32,760 bases of DNA from an uncultured Clostridia bacterium (GTDB lineage: Bacteria > Bacillota > Clostridia > Monoglobales > Monoglobaceae), in assembly GCA_934463175.1 (NCBI GenBank), contig CAKSIW010000020.1, positions 1-32,760 on the forward strand, read 5' to 3'. A program made the translations under genes and the position numbers. The notes beneath the pieces were generated by a model. It did not search any database. It saw nothing but the letters and a program-made list of their open reading frames with translations, and was not told the origin of the DNA. The first letter of the stretch is position 1. The number at the start of each line of letters is the position of its first letter. Of the stretch, positions 17,749-24,530 are shown piece by piece.

Positions 17749-18627
17749 ATGGAATATGCAAAGATTTTAGATATAAAGCATTTTGCGGTTCATGATGGAA
17801 ACGGGATACGCACTACGGTTTTTTTAAAGGGGTGTCCGCTCCGATGTGTTTGGTGTCACAATCCGGAGGGAATAGAATTTGAAACACAAATCGGGTATGT
17901 GAAGAAGCGTTGTATAAACTGTGGTGAATGCGTTGATTTGTGTGATGCAAACACTTTTAATAATGGGCATATTTTTGACAGAGATAAGTGTGTGGTTTGT
18001 GAAAAATGCGTAAATGTCTGCCTTGGCGGAGCATTTCAGCTTTATGGGCGAACTATGAGTTCAAAAGAAGTGTTTGACGAGGTTAACAGTGACCGCAGAT
18101 TTTATGACAACACCGGCGGCGGCATAACGCTTTCCGGAGGTGAATGCCTGATGCAGCCCGAGTTTTGTACTGAGCTTTTAAAAATGTGTAAATCTGAAGG
18201 AATGAATACGGCAGTTGATACATGCGGATATGTTTCGCCGGAGATAATACGCAATGTCAGTGCATATACAGACATGTTTTTGTATGACATTAAGGCGATA
18301 GACGATGATGTTCATATGCGGTGCACCGGAAAATCAAACAAACTAATTCTTGATAACCTCAGATATATAGATGAGCTTGGAATTAAAACAGAAATACGAA
18401 TTCCGTTTGTGCCGGAGTACAACGACAACCAAATTGAGAAAATAGCGGAATTTTTGAAAGATGTGCGGTGTGTTTCTGCTGTAAAACTTCTCGCCTATCA
18501 TAAGGTTGACAGCAAGTATGAGGCTATTGGATATAAAAGTGTTTTGCCGAAAAACGCACCAACTTCGGTTCAGATGAAAGAGAAAGCGGAAAGCCTGAGA
18601 AAAGCAGGACTTAATGTTAAATTTTAA
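17749..18627 (+). CDS. Glycyl radical enzyme activase (radical SAM, with extra 4Fe-4S clusters)
   Basis: Installs the glycyl radical on the enzyme encoded directly upstream by reductive cleavage of S-adenosylmethionine. The radical-SAM motif is GCPLRCVWCHNPEG (CxxxCxxC, residues 29-36). Two ferredoxin-like motifs follow, CINCGECVDLC and CVVCEKCVNVC (about residues 55-90), the layout of activases of glycerol dehydratase/CutD type rather than the shorter PflA. Other family marks are GGGITLSGGECLMQPEF, VDTCGY and the DIKAIDD segment. The 292-residue length is normal for a two-cluster activase. It is separated from the glycyl radical enzyme by two bases, so the two form a transcriptional and functional unit. 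Confidence 0.95.
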   Translation: MEYAKILDIKHFAVHDGNGIRTTVFLKGCPLRCVWCHNPEGIEFETQIGYVKKRCINCGECVDLCDANTFNNGHIFDRDKCVVCEKCVNVCLGGAFQLYGRTMSSKEVFDEVNSDRRFYDNTGGGITLSGGECLMQPEFCTELLKMCKSEGMNTAVDTCGYVSPEIIRNVSAYTDMFLYDIKAIDDDVHMRCTGKSNKLILDNLRYIDELGIKTEIRIPFVPEYNDNQIEKIAEFLKDVRCVSAVKLLAYHKVDSKYEAIGYKSVLPKNAPTSVQMKEKAESLRKAGLNVKF

Positions 18628-18782
18628 AATGCTGCAAATTTTCGATGATTTTATCTGGAATTATATCATTTTACGGCAGGTCAGTTGATATGCAGGCAAA
18701 GAGTGTTTATTTTATGAATTATTCTTTAAAATCGGAAAGTGCGTGGTATATTTGATGACGCGTAAGGAGGAAATGAGAATGA
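18628..18782. other. Gap with no intact gene; isolated ribosome-binding site
   Basis: About 150 AT-rich bases with only short broken frames. A strong AAGGAGG at 18764-18770 is followed 8 nt later by ATG (18779), but the frame reads MIERNGSVC and then stops, so it looks like the surviving start of a disrupted gene. Confidence 0.4.
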
Positions 18783-19034
18783 TTGAAAGAAACGGTTCAG
18801 TCTGCTGAAAGAACGCTGGTCGATAAGATATATGCTATCGGAGATTATTATTTAAGCGGCAACACTCTGCAGCACTCAAGGCATATTTATAGTATTTACA
18901 AGCTCGAAAGTATAATAAAATTCGATGATGAGTTAAAAAAACTTGCTGAGAATGTCAGAGACGAGAGTGCATATGCCACTCGTGCATATTTGAGGACGGG
19001 TGCGTATGCACGGAAGATGACACGGAGGTTCTGA
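18783..19034 (+). pseudogene. Fragment of AbiEii/AbiGii-type nucleotidyltransferase toxin
   Basis: The 83-codon frame carries AERTLVDKIYAIGDYYL, SRHIYSIYKL and FDDELKKLAENVRDE. These match my recollection of the helical C-terminal part of AbiEii-type nucleotidyltransferase toxins (type IV toxin-antitoxin/abortive infection systems). Only that part is present: the nucleotidyltransferase core and any AbiEi antitoxin are missing upstream. After about residue 62 the sequence no longer looks like the family and ends ARKMTRRF. The frame opens with a TTG that is not paired with the nearby ribosome-binding site. It is therefore a dead remnant caught between other gene fragments, not a working toxin. 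Family assignment is from pattern memory and should be tested by profile search. Confidence 0.6.
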
Positions 19035-19154
19035 TGTTGATACGGAGACTGAGGTGTTCGGAAGAAAGATACATTAAGAGTTTTTTTTGAAATCGAAGCG
19101 GATAAAGCAAGAGATGACGTTCCGCCGATATATGTATACAGTGAGCTTGACGGT

Positions 19155-20015
19155 GTGCCGCAAAAGACAGCCGTGTCAAGCTCGAAAGATGTTCTGGTCA
19201 TAGACGGCTTGAAAAAAGGCAGACACAGCTTTAAGCTTCTGCGAGTCACGGAGGTATATTCTCCGGCGTGTGATCCGATTACCGACATAAAAGATTATTT
19301 GTTTGTGACAGATATAGAAATCGGTGAGACGGAGGAAGGAGAGCTTTGCAGTGCCGTGAAGCAGGAAAAAATGATAATTGATTTCTATGGAGATTCAATC
19401 ACCAACGGCTGGGCGTCGCTTGCGAGGCCGAATAATGAACAGAGAAGAGAGTGCGACAATGACTACACCGTTTCGTATGCATATCTTGCGGCAGAGGCTC
19501 TGGAGGCTGAGGCAAGAGTGTGTGCATTTTCGGGGCGCGGAATTGTTGCCGACTGCCACGGAAGCCGCGCCGAGCCGATGAAAATGTTCTATCCGATGGC
19601 AAGCCGCAGTCTGCCTGTTAAGTTTGATTTTGCAGATGAGCCTGACATAGCAGTGATAGCACTCGGCACAAATGACTGCGGAGGCGGAGTGGAAAATGAT
19701 GAGTTCAAAGAGGCTGCAAAAGACTTTATTAAAATGGTCAGATGTGATTCGCCAAATGCAGAAATTATATGGATTTACGGTATGATGAACGAAAGGTTTG
19801 TTTCTGTTCTGCATGATTTAACAGAAGAAATGAGAATAAGGGATAAAAAAATATCATTCTTTCCGATTGAGCCTGTGAAGAAAGAAAAGAACGAACTGGG
19901 GGCTTTGGGACACCCTAACCGAATTGGACAGAAGCGTATTGCTGAGGAGCTTTTGAAGCATATAAAGCAAAATATAAGGAAATTTCAGATTCTGAGTATG
20001 ACGATTATTTCATAA
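19155..20015 (+). CDS. SGNH/GDSL carbohydrate esterase, N-terminally truncated, probably inactive as a gene
   Basis: Would remove acetyl-type esters from sugars. The SGNH core is complete: FYGDSITNGW with nucleophile Ser81, SGRGI, GTNDCGG and ALGHPNRIGQKR with His253. The residue three before the His is Ala rather than Asp, as in Ser-His dyad esterases of the CE2 kind. Upstream the same frame continues back to about 19077 (segment EIEADKARDDVPPIYVYS, part of a jelly-roll domain). Then the reading frame breaks and related sequence (DTETEVFGRKIH) appears in another frame, so the N-terminal domain is frameshifted and lost. The GTG at 19155 has no ribosome-binding site. The C-terminus runs out of frame into a GH29 fragment. 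I regard it as a decaying gene, although the catalytic core could still be read. Confidence 0.6.
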   Translation: MPQKTAVSSSKDVLVIDGLKKGRHSFKLLRVTEVYSPACDPITDIKDYLFVTDIEIGETEEGELCSAVKQEKMIIDFYGDSITNGWASLARPNNEQRRECDNDYTVSYAYLAAEALEAEARVCAFSGRGIVADCHGSRAEPMKMFYPMASRSLPVKFDFADEPDIAVIALGTNDCGGGVENDEFKEAAKDFIKMVRCDSPNAEIIWIYGMMNERFVSVLHDLTEEMRIRDKKISFFPIEPVKKEKNELGALGHPNRIGQKRIAEELLKHIKQNIRKFQILSMTIIS

Positions 20016-20578
20016 ATCAAATCAGCGAGCTTTTGACAAACTACGGCAAGATTGATTACCCGTGGTTTGACGGTTGCGGTTCTGAAAATCATAAATATGA
20101 CATAGAACGTATTGTTGGCGTAATATGACGTTTGCAGCCGGATATTCTTTTGTTCAATATGTGGGATCCCGACACACGCTGGGGTGGAAATGAGAGCGGT
20201 GTTGCGCCGATTGACTGCAATTACGTGACAAGCCGTGTGCCGTTTTCGGAAAAGACCACGGAAGATGATGAGCTTGGAGAGAATATGTTTTTGGCGTATG
20301 AGTGCGATTGTTGTATAAGAGACAACTGGTTCTATAACGAGAAGGACAATGACACGGTGAAAAGTGTTGATGAGCTTTTCAGCCTGTATTGCTTTTCTGT
20401 TGGAAACAGAGTTTCAACTGCCATTCGGTACAATGGAGACTGCAATGCATGAAACATAATCTTCATCTTAAAACACTTTTGCGGCGTACGGGGTAACAAT
20501 ATCGAGTACACGCAGATAACTGATCGGGAAGAAAAAAATATTCGGCTGCGAATTACGGAAAAACATAAAAAATTTTAA
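19979..20578 (+). pseudogene. C-terminal remnant of GH29 alpha-L-fucosidase with in-frame stops
   Basis: Frame +2 relative to the esterase reads SEYDDYFINQISELL, NYGKIDYPWFDG, DIERI, then a TGA at 20126, then RLQPDILLFNMWDPDTRW, GNESGVAP, ECDCCIRDNWFYNEKDN and VKSVDELFSLYCFSVGN. This order is characteristic of the second half of GH29 fucosidases (LLTNYG-ID-WFDG, RxLQPD, WFY, SVGxN). The TGA sits where an Arg (CGA) is expected, so it is a nonsense change. A second in-frame TGA at 20450 is followed by a tail ending LRITEKHKKF directly before a terminator. The N-terminal half with the catalytic nucleophile is absent. It is fused out of frame to the esterase 3' end, apparently by deletion. Confidence 0.7.
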
Positions 20579-20621
20579 AAGCGGTATTTTTCAGATTTAA
20601 TTGAGAAATACTGCTTTTTTT
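20577..20621 (+). terminator. Intrinsic terminator after the GH29 remnant
   Basis: A 17-bp stem (left arm from 20577, right arm 20602-20618, with two G-U type wobbles) encloses an 8-nt loop and runs into a T-rich tract (20614-20621). It begins at the last stop codon of the remnant reading frame, so it is probably the original terminator of the fucosidase gene. Confidence 0.75.
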
Positions 20622-20663
20622 ATCAGCTGAGAGGTGCTGATTTTAAAAAGTTTAATTTTACTA

Positions 20664-20692
20664 TTGATTTTTTCGGCAGTATAATATATAAT
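20664..20692 (+). promoter_or_regulatory. Sigma-A-type promoter of the serine recombinase
   Basis: TTGATT (20664-20669) and TATAAT (20687-20692) are separated by 17 nt, 27 nt before the recombinase ATG. An overlapping second TATAAT lies at 20680. AAAGAGGTG provides the ribosome-binding site. Confidence 0.6.
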
Positions 20693-20719
20693 GATGATAC
20701 AACGAAAAGAGGTGCGGTT

Positions 20720-22387
20720 ATGGATATTCATAATATAAGACAGATGATGAAATACAGGGCTGTTTATGACATTCCGATGAAGGTTACGTTTTATGCCAGA
20801 GTGTCATCTGAAAAGGACGAACAGCTTAATTCGCTTGACAATCAGATTTCGTATTACACAGAACTGATTAAGAACAACAAAAACTGGACATATGTCGACG
20901 GCTATATTGATGAGGGAATTTCCGGAATATCGACCAAAAAAAGAGAGAACTTTCACCGCATGGTCAGTGATGCGAAGGAAGGCATGTTTGATCTTGTCAT
21001 AACAAAGGAAATATCAAGATTTGCGAGAAACACGCTGGACAGCATAAAATACACAAGACAGCTTTTGAAATGCGGTGTCGGCGTTTTTTTTCAAAATGAT
21101 AATATAAACACACTTGATGAGGACAGCGAGCTCAGGCTGACAATCATGTCGGGTATTGCACAGGACGAGCTGCGAAAGCTTTCGTCGCGAATAAAATTCG
21201 GACATCAGCAGGCAATCAAAAATAATGTTGTTTTGGGAAATTCAAGAATTTTCGGATATCGGAAGGATAATAAAAAGCTTGTGATAAATCCTGATGAGGC
21301 AAAGATGGTTCGTGAGCTTTTTGAGCTTTATGCAACAGATGAATACAGCATGAAGCAGCTGGAGTCCATTTTCTGGGAGAAGGGGTATCGAAACAACAAC
21401 GGCAACAAAATTGCACATTCCACGATGTCGAACATTATTTCCAATCCAAAGTATAAAGGATATTATGTCGGCAACAAGGTTAAGGTTGTTGATATGTTCA
21501 CAAAGAAACAGAAATTTTTAAATCCCGAGGAATGGGTCATGTTTAAGGACGAAACCGGTGAAATTGTTCCCGCAATCGTTGAAGAAGAGCTTTGGGACAG
21601 GGCAAACAGGGTTTTGTCACGGCGAAGCATTGATGTCAAGCAACGTCAGAACAAATGTAATCATGCAAATCTTTTGACGGGAAAGCTGTTTTGTATGCAT
21701 TGCGGAAAACCGTACTACAGGAGGGAAAGCAGGGATAAAAAGGGAAATGTGAACAGCAGCTGGATATGCAGCGGCAAGATAAACAACGGCGCGGCATCGT
21801 GTCCGTCATTTGCAATATACGAAAGTGAAATAAAGCCGATATTGGCAGATGTTTTTAAAGAGACCTCACAAAGCGCAGAGCAGCTTTGCGAGGAGTATAT
21901 CAGCATATATAAGGCGGCAGAGAAAAATGATGATACTTCAAAAAGACTTGCAGAGCTTGAAAGAAAAATTGAAACTGAAAAGAAGAAAAAAGCAAAGCTT
22001 TTGGAGTATAATGTAAACGGGGACATTTCCGACAAAGATTTCATAAGCATGAACACTGCCGCAATTCGGACAATTGAAAGTGCAGAACGCGAAATTGCGG
22101 AAATTGAGGAGAGCCAAAGCTCAAAGGGCGAATTGAAAAAGCATATTGAAGAAATTAAGAGTCTGCTTGAGGAGGCTCATCGGGAAGCTGCAAACGGGGT
22201 GATCGGATATAAGTTTATAAACAGATATATTGACCGGATTTTTGTGACGGCAGACGGAGACACGCTTAAGCTTAATATAAAGCTGTTTACAGGGGATACC
22301 TGCGAAAAGCACCTTGCAAAGCTCAGAAAAAGAGCTTCTTTGAAGGAGAATGAGGATTGTACGGGTCAAATGTTATTAACCATCTGA
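20720..22387 (+). CDS. Large serine recombinase (resolvase + recombinase + zinc ribbon + coiled coil)
   Basis: Catalyses site-specific integration/excision of DNA through a phosphoserine intermediate. The 555-residue protein has a resolvase domain (about 22-165) with YARVSSEKDEQ, catalytic Ser29, and the KEISRFARNTLDS and DELRKLSSRIKFG segments. A recombinase domain follows (about 185-290). The zinc ribbon has CMHCGKPYY and WICSG with a later C (about 320-360). A charged coiled coil (about 385-480) and a C-terminal arm complete the usual large serine recombinase plan. It is at the edge of decayed gene fragments and ends tail to tail over a truncated SASP gene: its last seven codons (QMLLTI and stop) lie within the antisense of SASP sequence. 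It is probably the integrase of an element inserted there. No other phage or transposon gene was recognised in the window. Confidence 0.92.
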   Translation: MDIHNIRQMMKYRAVYDIPMKVTFYARVSSEKDEQLNSLDNQISYYTELIKNNKNWTYVDGYIDEGISGISTKKRENFHRMVSDAKEGMFDLVITKEISRFARNTLDSIKYTRQLLKCGVGVFFQNDNINTLDEDSELRLTIMSGIAQDELRKLSSRIKFGHQQAIKNNVVLGNSRIFGYRKDNKKLVINPDEAKMVRELFELYATDEYSMKQLESIFWEKGYRNNNGNKIAHSTMSNIISNPKYKGYYVGNKVKVVDMFTKKQKFLNPEEWVMFKDETGEIVPAIVEEELWDRANRVLSRRSIDVKQRQNKCNHANLLTGKLFCMHCGKPYYRRESRDKKGNVNSSWICSGKINNGAASCPSFAIYESEIKPILADVFKETSQSAEQLCEEYISIYKAAEKNDDTSKRLAELERKIETEKKKKAKLLEYNVNGDISDKDFISMNTAAIRTIESAEREIAEIEESQSSKGELKKHIEEIKSLLEEAHREAANGVIGYKFINRYIDRIFVTADGDTLKLNIKLFTGDTCEKHLAKLRKRASLKENEDCTGQMLLTI

Positions 22388-22542
22388 CCACCGATTGAAC
22401 CGGCCTGTCTTGATGTGAGGTCACCGTTGTAACCCTTGTTAAGCTGTACACCTACTTCGTTTGCAGCCTCCATTTTGAACTTATCCATAGCTGCTCTCGC
22501 CTCAGGTACTACAACACCGTTGTTGCTCTTGTTGTTTGACAT
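22366..22542 (-). CDS. Alpha/beta-type small acid-soluble spore protein, C-terminally truncated
   Basis: Binds and protects DNA in the spore core. On the minus strand, GGGAGGTG followed 8 nt later by ATG opens a 58-codon frame. It contains MSNNKSNNGVVVPEARAAMD, KFKMEAANEVGVQL, then GYNGDLTSRQAGSIGGQMV. These are the two signature regions of alpha/beta SASPs, including the GPR protease-cleavage region around KFKMEAANEVG. Family members normally continue after GGQMV with about 10-15 basic/acidic residues; here it stops after NNI, at the point where recombinase DNA begins. It shows that the organism makes endospores. The gene is too short and overlapped to appear as an obvious open frame. Whether the truncated protein still binds DNA is unknown. 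Confidence 0.85.
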   Translation of the reverse strand: MSNNKSNNGVVVPEARAAMDKFKMEAANEVGVQLNKGYNGDLTSRQAGSIGGQMVNNI

Positions 22543-22755
22543 GTCTAATTCACCTCCCTTTTTTATTCGAAGGAACGGACTTTTTTGCCGTTTCTCCGTT
22601 TACAGTCTTATTTTAACCCGACCGCCGGTAAATACACATTGTAAATTTTTCTAATTTATTTTTGTATTAATGCAAGATCGGGGTTCAATCATATTATTTG
22701 TATGTGCGGCTGTTATTATTATTTTTTTAATATGCAATTTAAGGATAATTTGGAA

Positions 22756-22784
22756 TTGACTTTTTTGCAGCGTTCGGTTAATAT
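22756..22784 (+). promoter_or_regulatory. Sigma-A-type promoter of the acyltransferase gene
   Basis: TTGACT (22756-22761) and TAATAT (22779-22784) with 17-nt spacing, about 35 nt before the acyltransferase start. GGAGGG follows as ribosome-binding site. The rest of 22543-22755 is the upstream region of the divergent SASP gene; I could not pick a convincing sigma-G promoter in it. Confidence 0.65.
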
Positions 22785-22819
22785 TAATATTAGGAAAATA
22801 TAAATCGGAGGGTCTTGAA

Positions 22820-23839
22820 ATGCGGAAAAGGTTGAATGAAATTTCGGCGTATGAGGTGTTCCTGTGTGTTCTTGTTGTGATGATTCATGTGCTTTCCGAG
22901 GCAGTCGGAGGATATGCAAAGGGCAGCGTACTCTCGGTGACGGTCTTTTTTGTTTCGCGGGCAGCAACGTTTGTTGTCCCGGCGTTCATAATTTCATCGG
23001 GAATAAAGCTCACAAATAAATTCAAAGAAAAAAACCCTGAATACGGCAAGTTTATTTTTTCACGGCTTAAAAAAATATATTTGCCTTATGCTGCCGTTGC
23101 CGCGGTGTATTATCTTTATTTCGTGTTCAGACTTCATTATTTTGATTTCAGCTTATCCGAATTGCTTCATCAGATTATGATGGGCACTGCCGCGTCGCCG
23201 TTCTATTTTATTGTAATCATTATGCAGTTCTATATCACGGCACCGCTGTGGCTTGCTGTTTGCCGCAGGACTTCGTCTGTGAAGCTTGTGACAGCGGTTT
23301 TTGCGGTGCTGACAGCCGCCGCACAGTATTTTTTGCGGGGCTATGAATATGGTGACAGAGTTTTCCCGTGCTATATGGTGTATTGGATTCTCGGCTGTTG
23401 TATCGGAGCGGATTTTGATGGCTTCATGCAGAGACTCCGTGCGCGAAAGGGCATGATTGTCTGCACGGGGGCATTGTTCACCGTTCTGTATTCAGCAATG
23501 GCATACGCTGAATTTCTCGGCTTGTTTCACTCGTTTCTGACAGAGCTTGTGAAACTGGGCTTCAGCTTGTCGGCATCGTTGATGTATCTTGTGCTTATGC
23601 CGCAAAGAGATCTTTTTGCTGTGAAAAAGCTTGCTCCCGTTACATACTATATATATCTGATTCACTGCCTTGTGCTGACAGAAGTGAATTTTTTGCTTGA
23701 CAGGTTCGGAATTGTTTCGCTGTCACTGCGTCTTGCTGTTCGCTTTGTTGCGGTTTATGCTGTTTCGGTTTCAGCGGCTCTTTTATATAAATATTTAAAA
23801 AAACTCTTGACAAATAAGTTTTACAAGCGTAAAATATAA
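22820..23839 (+). CDS. Acyltransferase-3 family integral membrane protein
   Basis: Transfers an acyl (often acetyl) group to an extracytoplasmic carbohydrate or other envelope molecule. It is a 339-residue protein with about ten hydrophobic segments. The N-terminal helix has the family pattern with a membrane-embedded His (VVMIHVLSE), then FFVSRAATFVVPAFIISSGI, RLKKIYLPY, and a late YYIYLIHCLV segment, all typical of acyltransferase-3 proteins. The target cannot be told; peptidoglycan, teichoic or exopolysaccharide acylation are possible. It is transcribed alone from the promoter just upstream, and its 3' end contains the promoter of the next operon. Confidence 0.85.
   Translation: MRKRLNEISAYEVFLCVLVVMIHVLSEAVGGYAKGSVLSVTVFFVSRAATFVVPAFIISSGIKLTNKFKEKNPEYGKFIFSRLKKIYLPYAAVAAVYYLYFVFRLHYFDFSLSELLHQIMMGTAASPFYFIVIIMQFYITAPLWLAVCRRTSSVKLVTAVFAVLTAAAQYFLRGYEYGDRVFPCYMVYWILGCCIGADFDGFMQRLRARKGMIVCTGALFTVLYSAMAYAEFLGLFHSFLTELVKLGFSLSASLMYLVLMPQRDLFAVKKLAPVTYYIYLIHCLVLTEVNFLLDRFGIVSLSLRLAVRFVAVYAVSVSAALLYKYLKKLLTNKFYKRKI
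23807..23835 (+). promoter_or_regulatory. Promoter of the BlaI/M56 operon, inside the acyltransferase 3' end
   Basis: TTGACA (23807-23812), 17-nt spacing, TAAAAT (23830-23835): a consensus -35 and near-consensus -10. The predicted start of transcription is near 23842, giving a leader of about 300 nt before the repressor ATG at 24150. Confidence 0.65.
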
Positions 23840-23855
23840 ATGTATTACAGCTGTA
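23822..23855 (+). promoter_or_regulatory. Two BlaI/MecI-type operator dyads
   Basis: TACAAGCGTA (23822-23831) lies between the -35 and -10 boxes and TACAGCTGTA (23846-23855) just after the predicted start site; centres are 24 bp apart. Both fit the TACA-N2-TGTA dyad of the BlaI/MecI family (the first with one mismatch). The position implies autorepression of the downstream repressor/M56 operon. Confidence 0.6.
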
Positions 23856-23876
23856 AAACTTTAACCCGATATTAGT

Positions 23877-24120
23877 TATCCAAACCCGCCTTAATCGGTG
23901 TAAATTCGGAGTATTTTGACTTATTGCCTTTGGCGGGAGTCAGCCCGTCTGCATTCTCCGCACCAAAATATTCTCAAAATTCCATTCGATTAAGGTCAAA
24001 AGATTTTAAGAGTGAGGATTTTGCTCAAACAAGGCAAAAACGGAGGTAATCCTTGGCGCATTGCCGAGTGTTTTAAAACAGTTTGAGAAGAAATACGCCT
24101 CTTAAAATCGGGTTCGGATA
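23877..24120 (+). ncRNA. Candidate structured leader RNA or repeat: three-way junction
   Basis: This gene-free stretch between the acyltransferase and the BlaI-type gene holds nested inverted repeats. An outer stem pairs 23877-23887 with 24110-24120 (10 of 11 positions). Arm B pairs 23889-23897 with 23987-23995 (9 bp). Arm C pairs 24002-24012 with 24099-24109 (11 bp). The arms abut with 0 to 6 unpaired bases, the geometry of a three-way junction. Inside arm B are CGGAG/CTCCG and CGGG/CCCG stems; inside arm C are CTCAAAC/GTTTGAG and GGCAA/TTGCC. I do not recognise a known riboswitch. It could be an operon leader, an independent RNA or a folded mobile repeat. Confidence 0.5.
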
Positions 24121-24149
24121 GATAGCATCAGGTTAAGGAGGGAGGAAGA

Positions 24150-24530
24150 ATGAGAAAAACAAATGAGATAAGCTCAGCCGAGCTTGAAATCATGCAGGTG
24201 CTGTGGGAGCTTGAGAAACCGTCAAAGATTCAGGAGCTTTGCGAACGTATGAGGGACGGAAAGGGAAACTACAGTACGGTTGCAACCCTGGTCGGCAGAC
24301 TGAAGGAAAAGGGAGCGGTGAATGCTGAAAAGCGCGGAAAGACATTCTACTATTCCGCAGATCTCGGCAGAGAAGAATATGTCAAGGCGCAGACAAACCG
24401 TTTTATAAAGAGACTGTATGGGGGTTCTGCGTTAAAGCTTGCGCTTTCGCTTTTCAAAAGCGGAGACCTGACAGCAGAGGAGCTGGCAGAACTTCGCGGA
24501 CTGCTTGATGAGCGGGGTGATGAGTCGTGA
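24150..24530 (+). CDS. BlaI/MecI/CopY-family transcriptional repressor
   Basis: A winged-helix repressor that binds TACA/TGTA dyads as a dimer and is inactivated by proteolysis triggered by its partner membrane peptidase. It is 126 residues, normal for the family. Motifs are ISSAELEIMQVLWE at the N-terminus, NYSTVATLVGRLKEKG as the recognition helix, and KRGKTFYYSA for the wing, followed by a dimerisation helix. GGAGGGAGGAAG gives a strong ribosome-binding site. The M56 gene overlaps its stop by 4 nt (GTGA), so the pair are translationally coupled. Matching operators lie at the promoter about 300 nt upstream. Confidence 0.95.
   Translation: MRKTNEISSAELEIMQVLWELEKPSKIQELCERMRDGKGNYSTVATLVGRLKEKGAVNAEKRGKTFYYSADLGREEYVKAQTNRFIKRLYGGSALKLALSLFKSGDLTAEELAELRGLLDERGDES

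Noticed and set aside
18783..19034. Active AbiE toxin-antitoxin system
   Set aside because: Only a C-terminal fragment of the toxin is present and there is no antitoxin gene.
20126..20452. TGA recoding (selenocysteine or read-through) in the fucosidase frame
   Set aside because: The TGA replaces an expected Arg codon, the N-terminal half is missing and a second stop follows, so decay explains it better.
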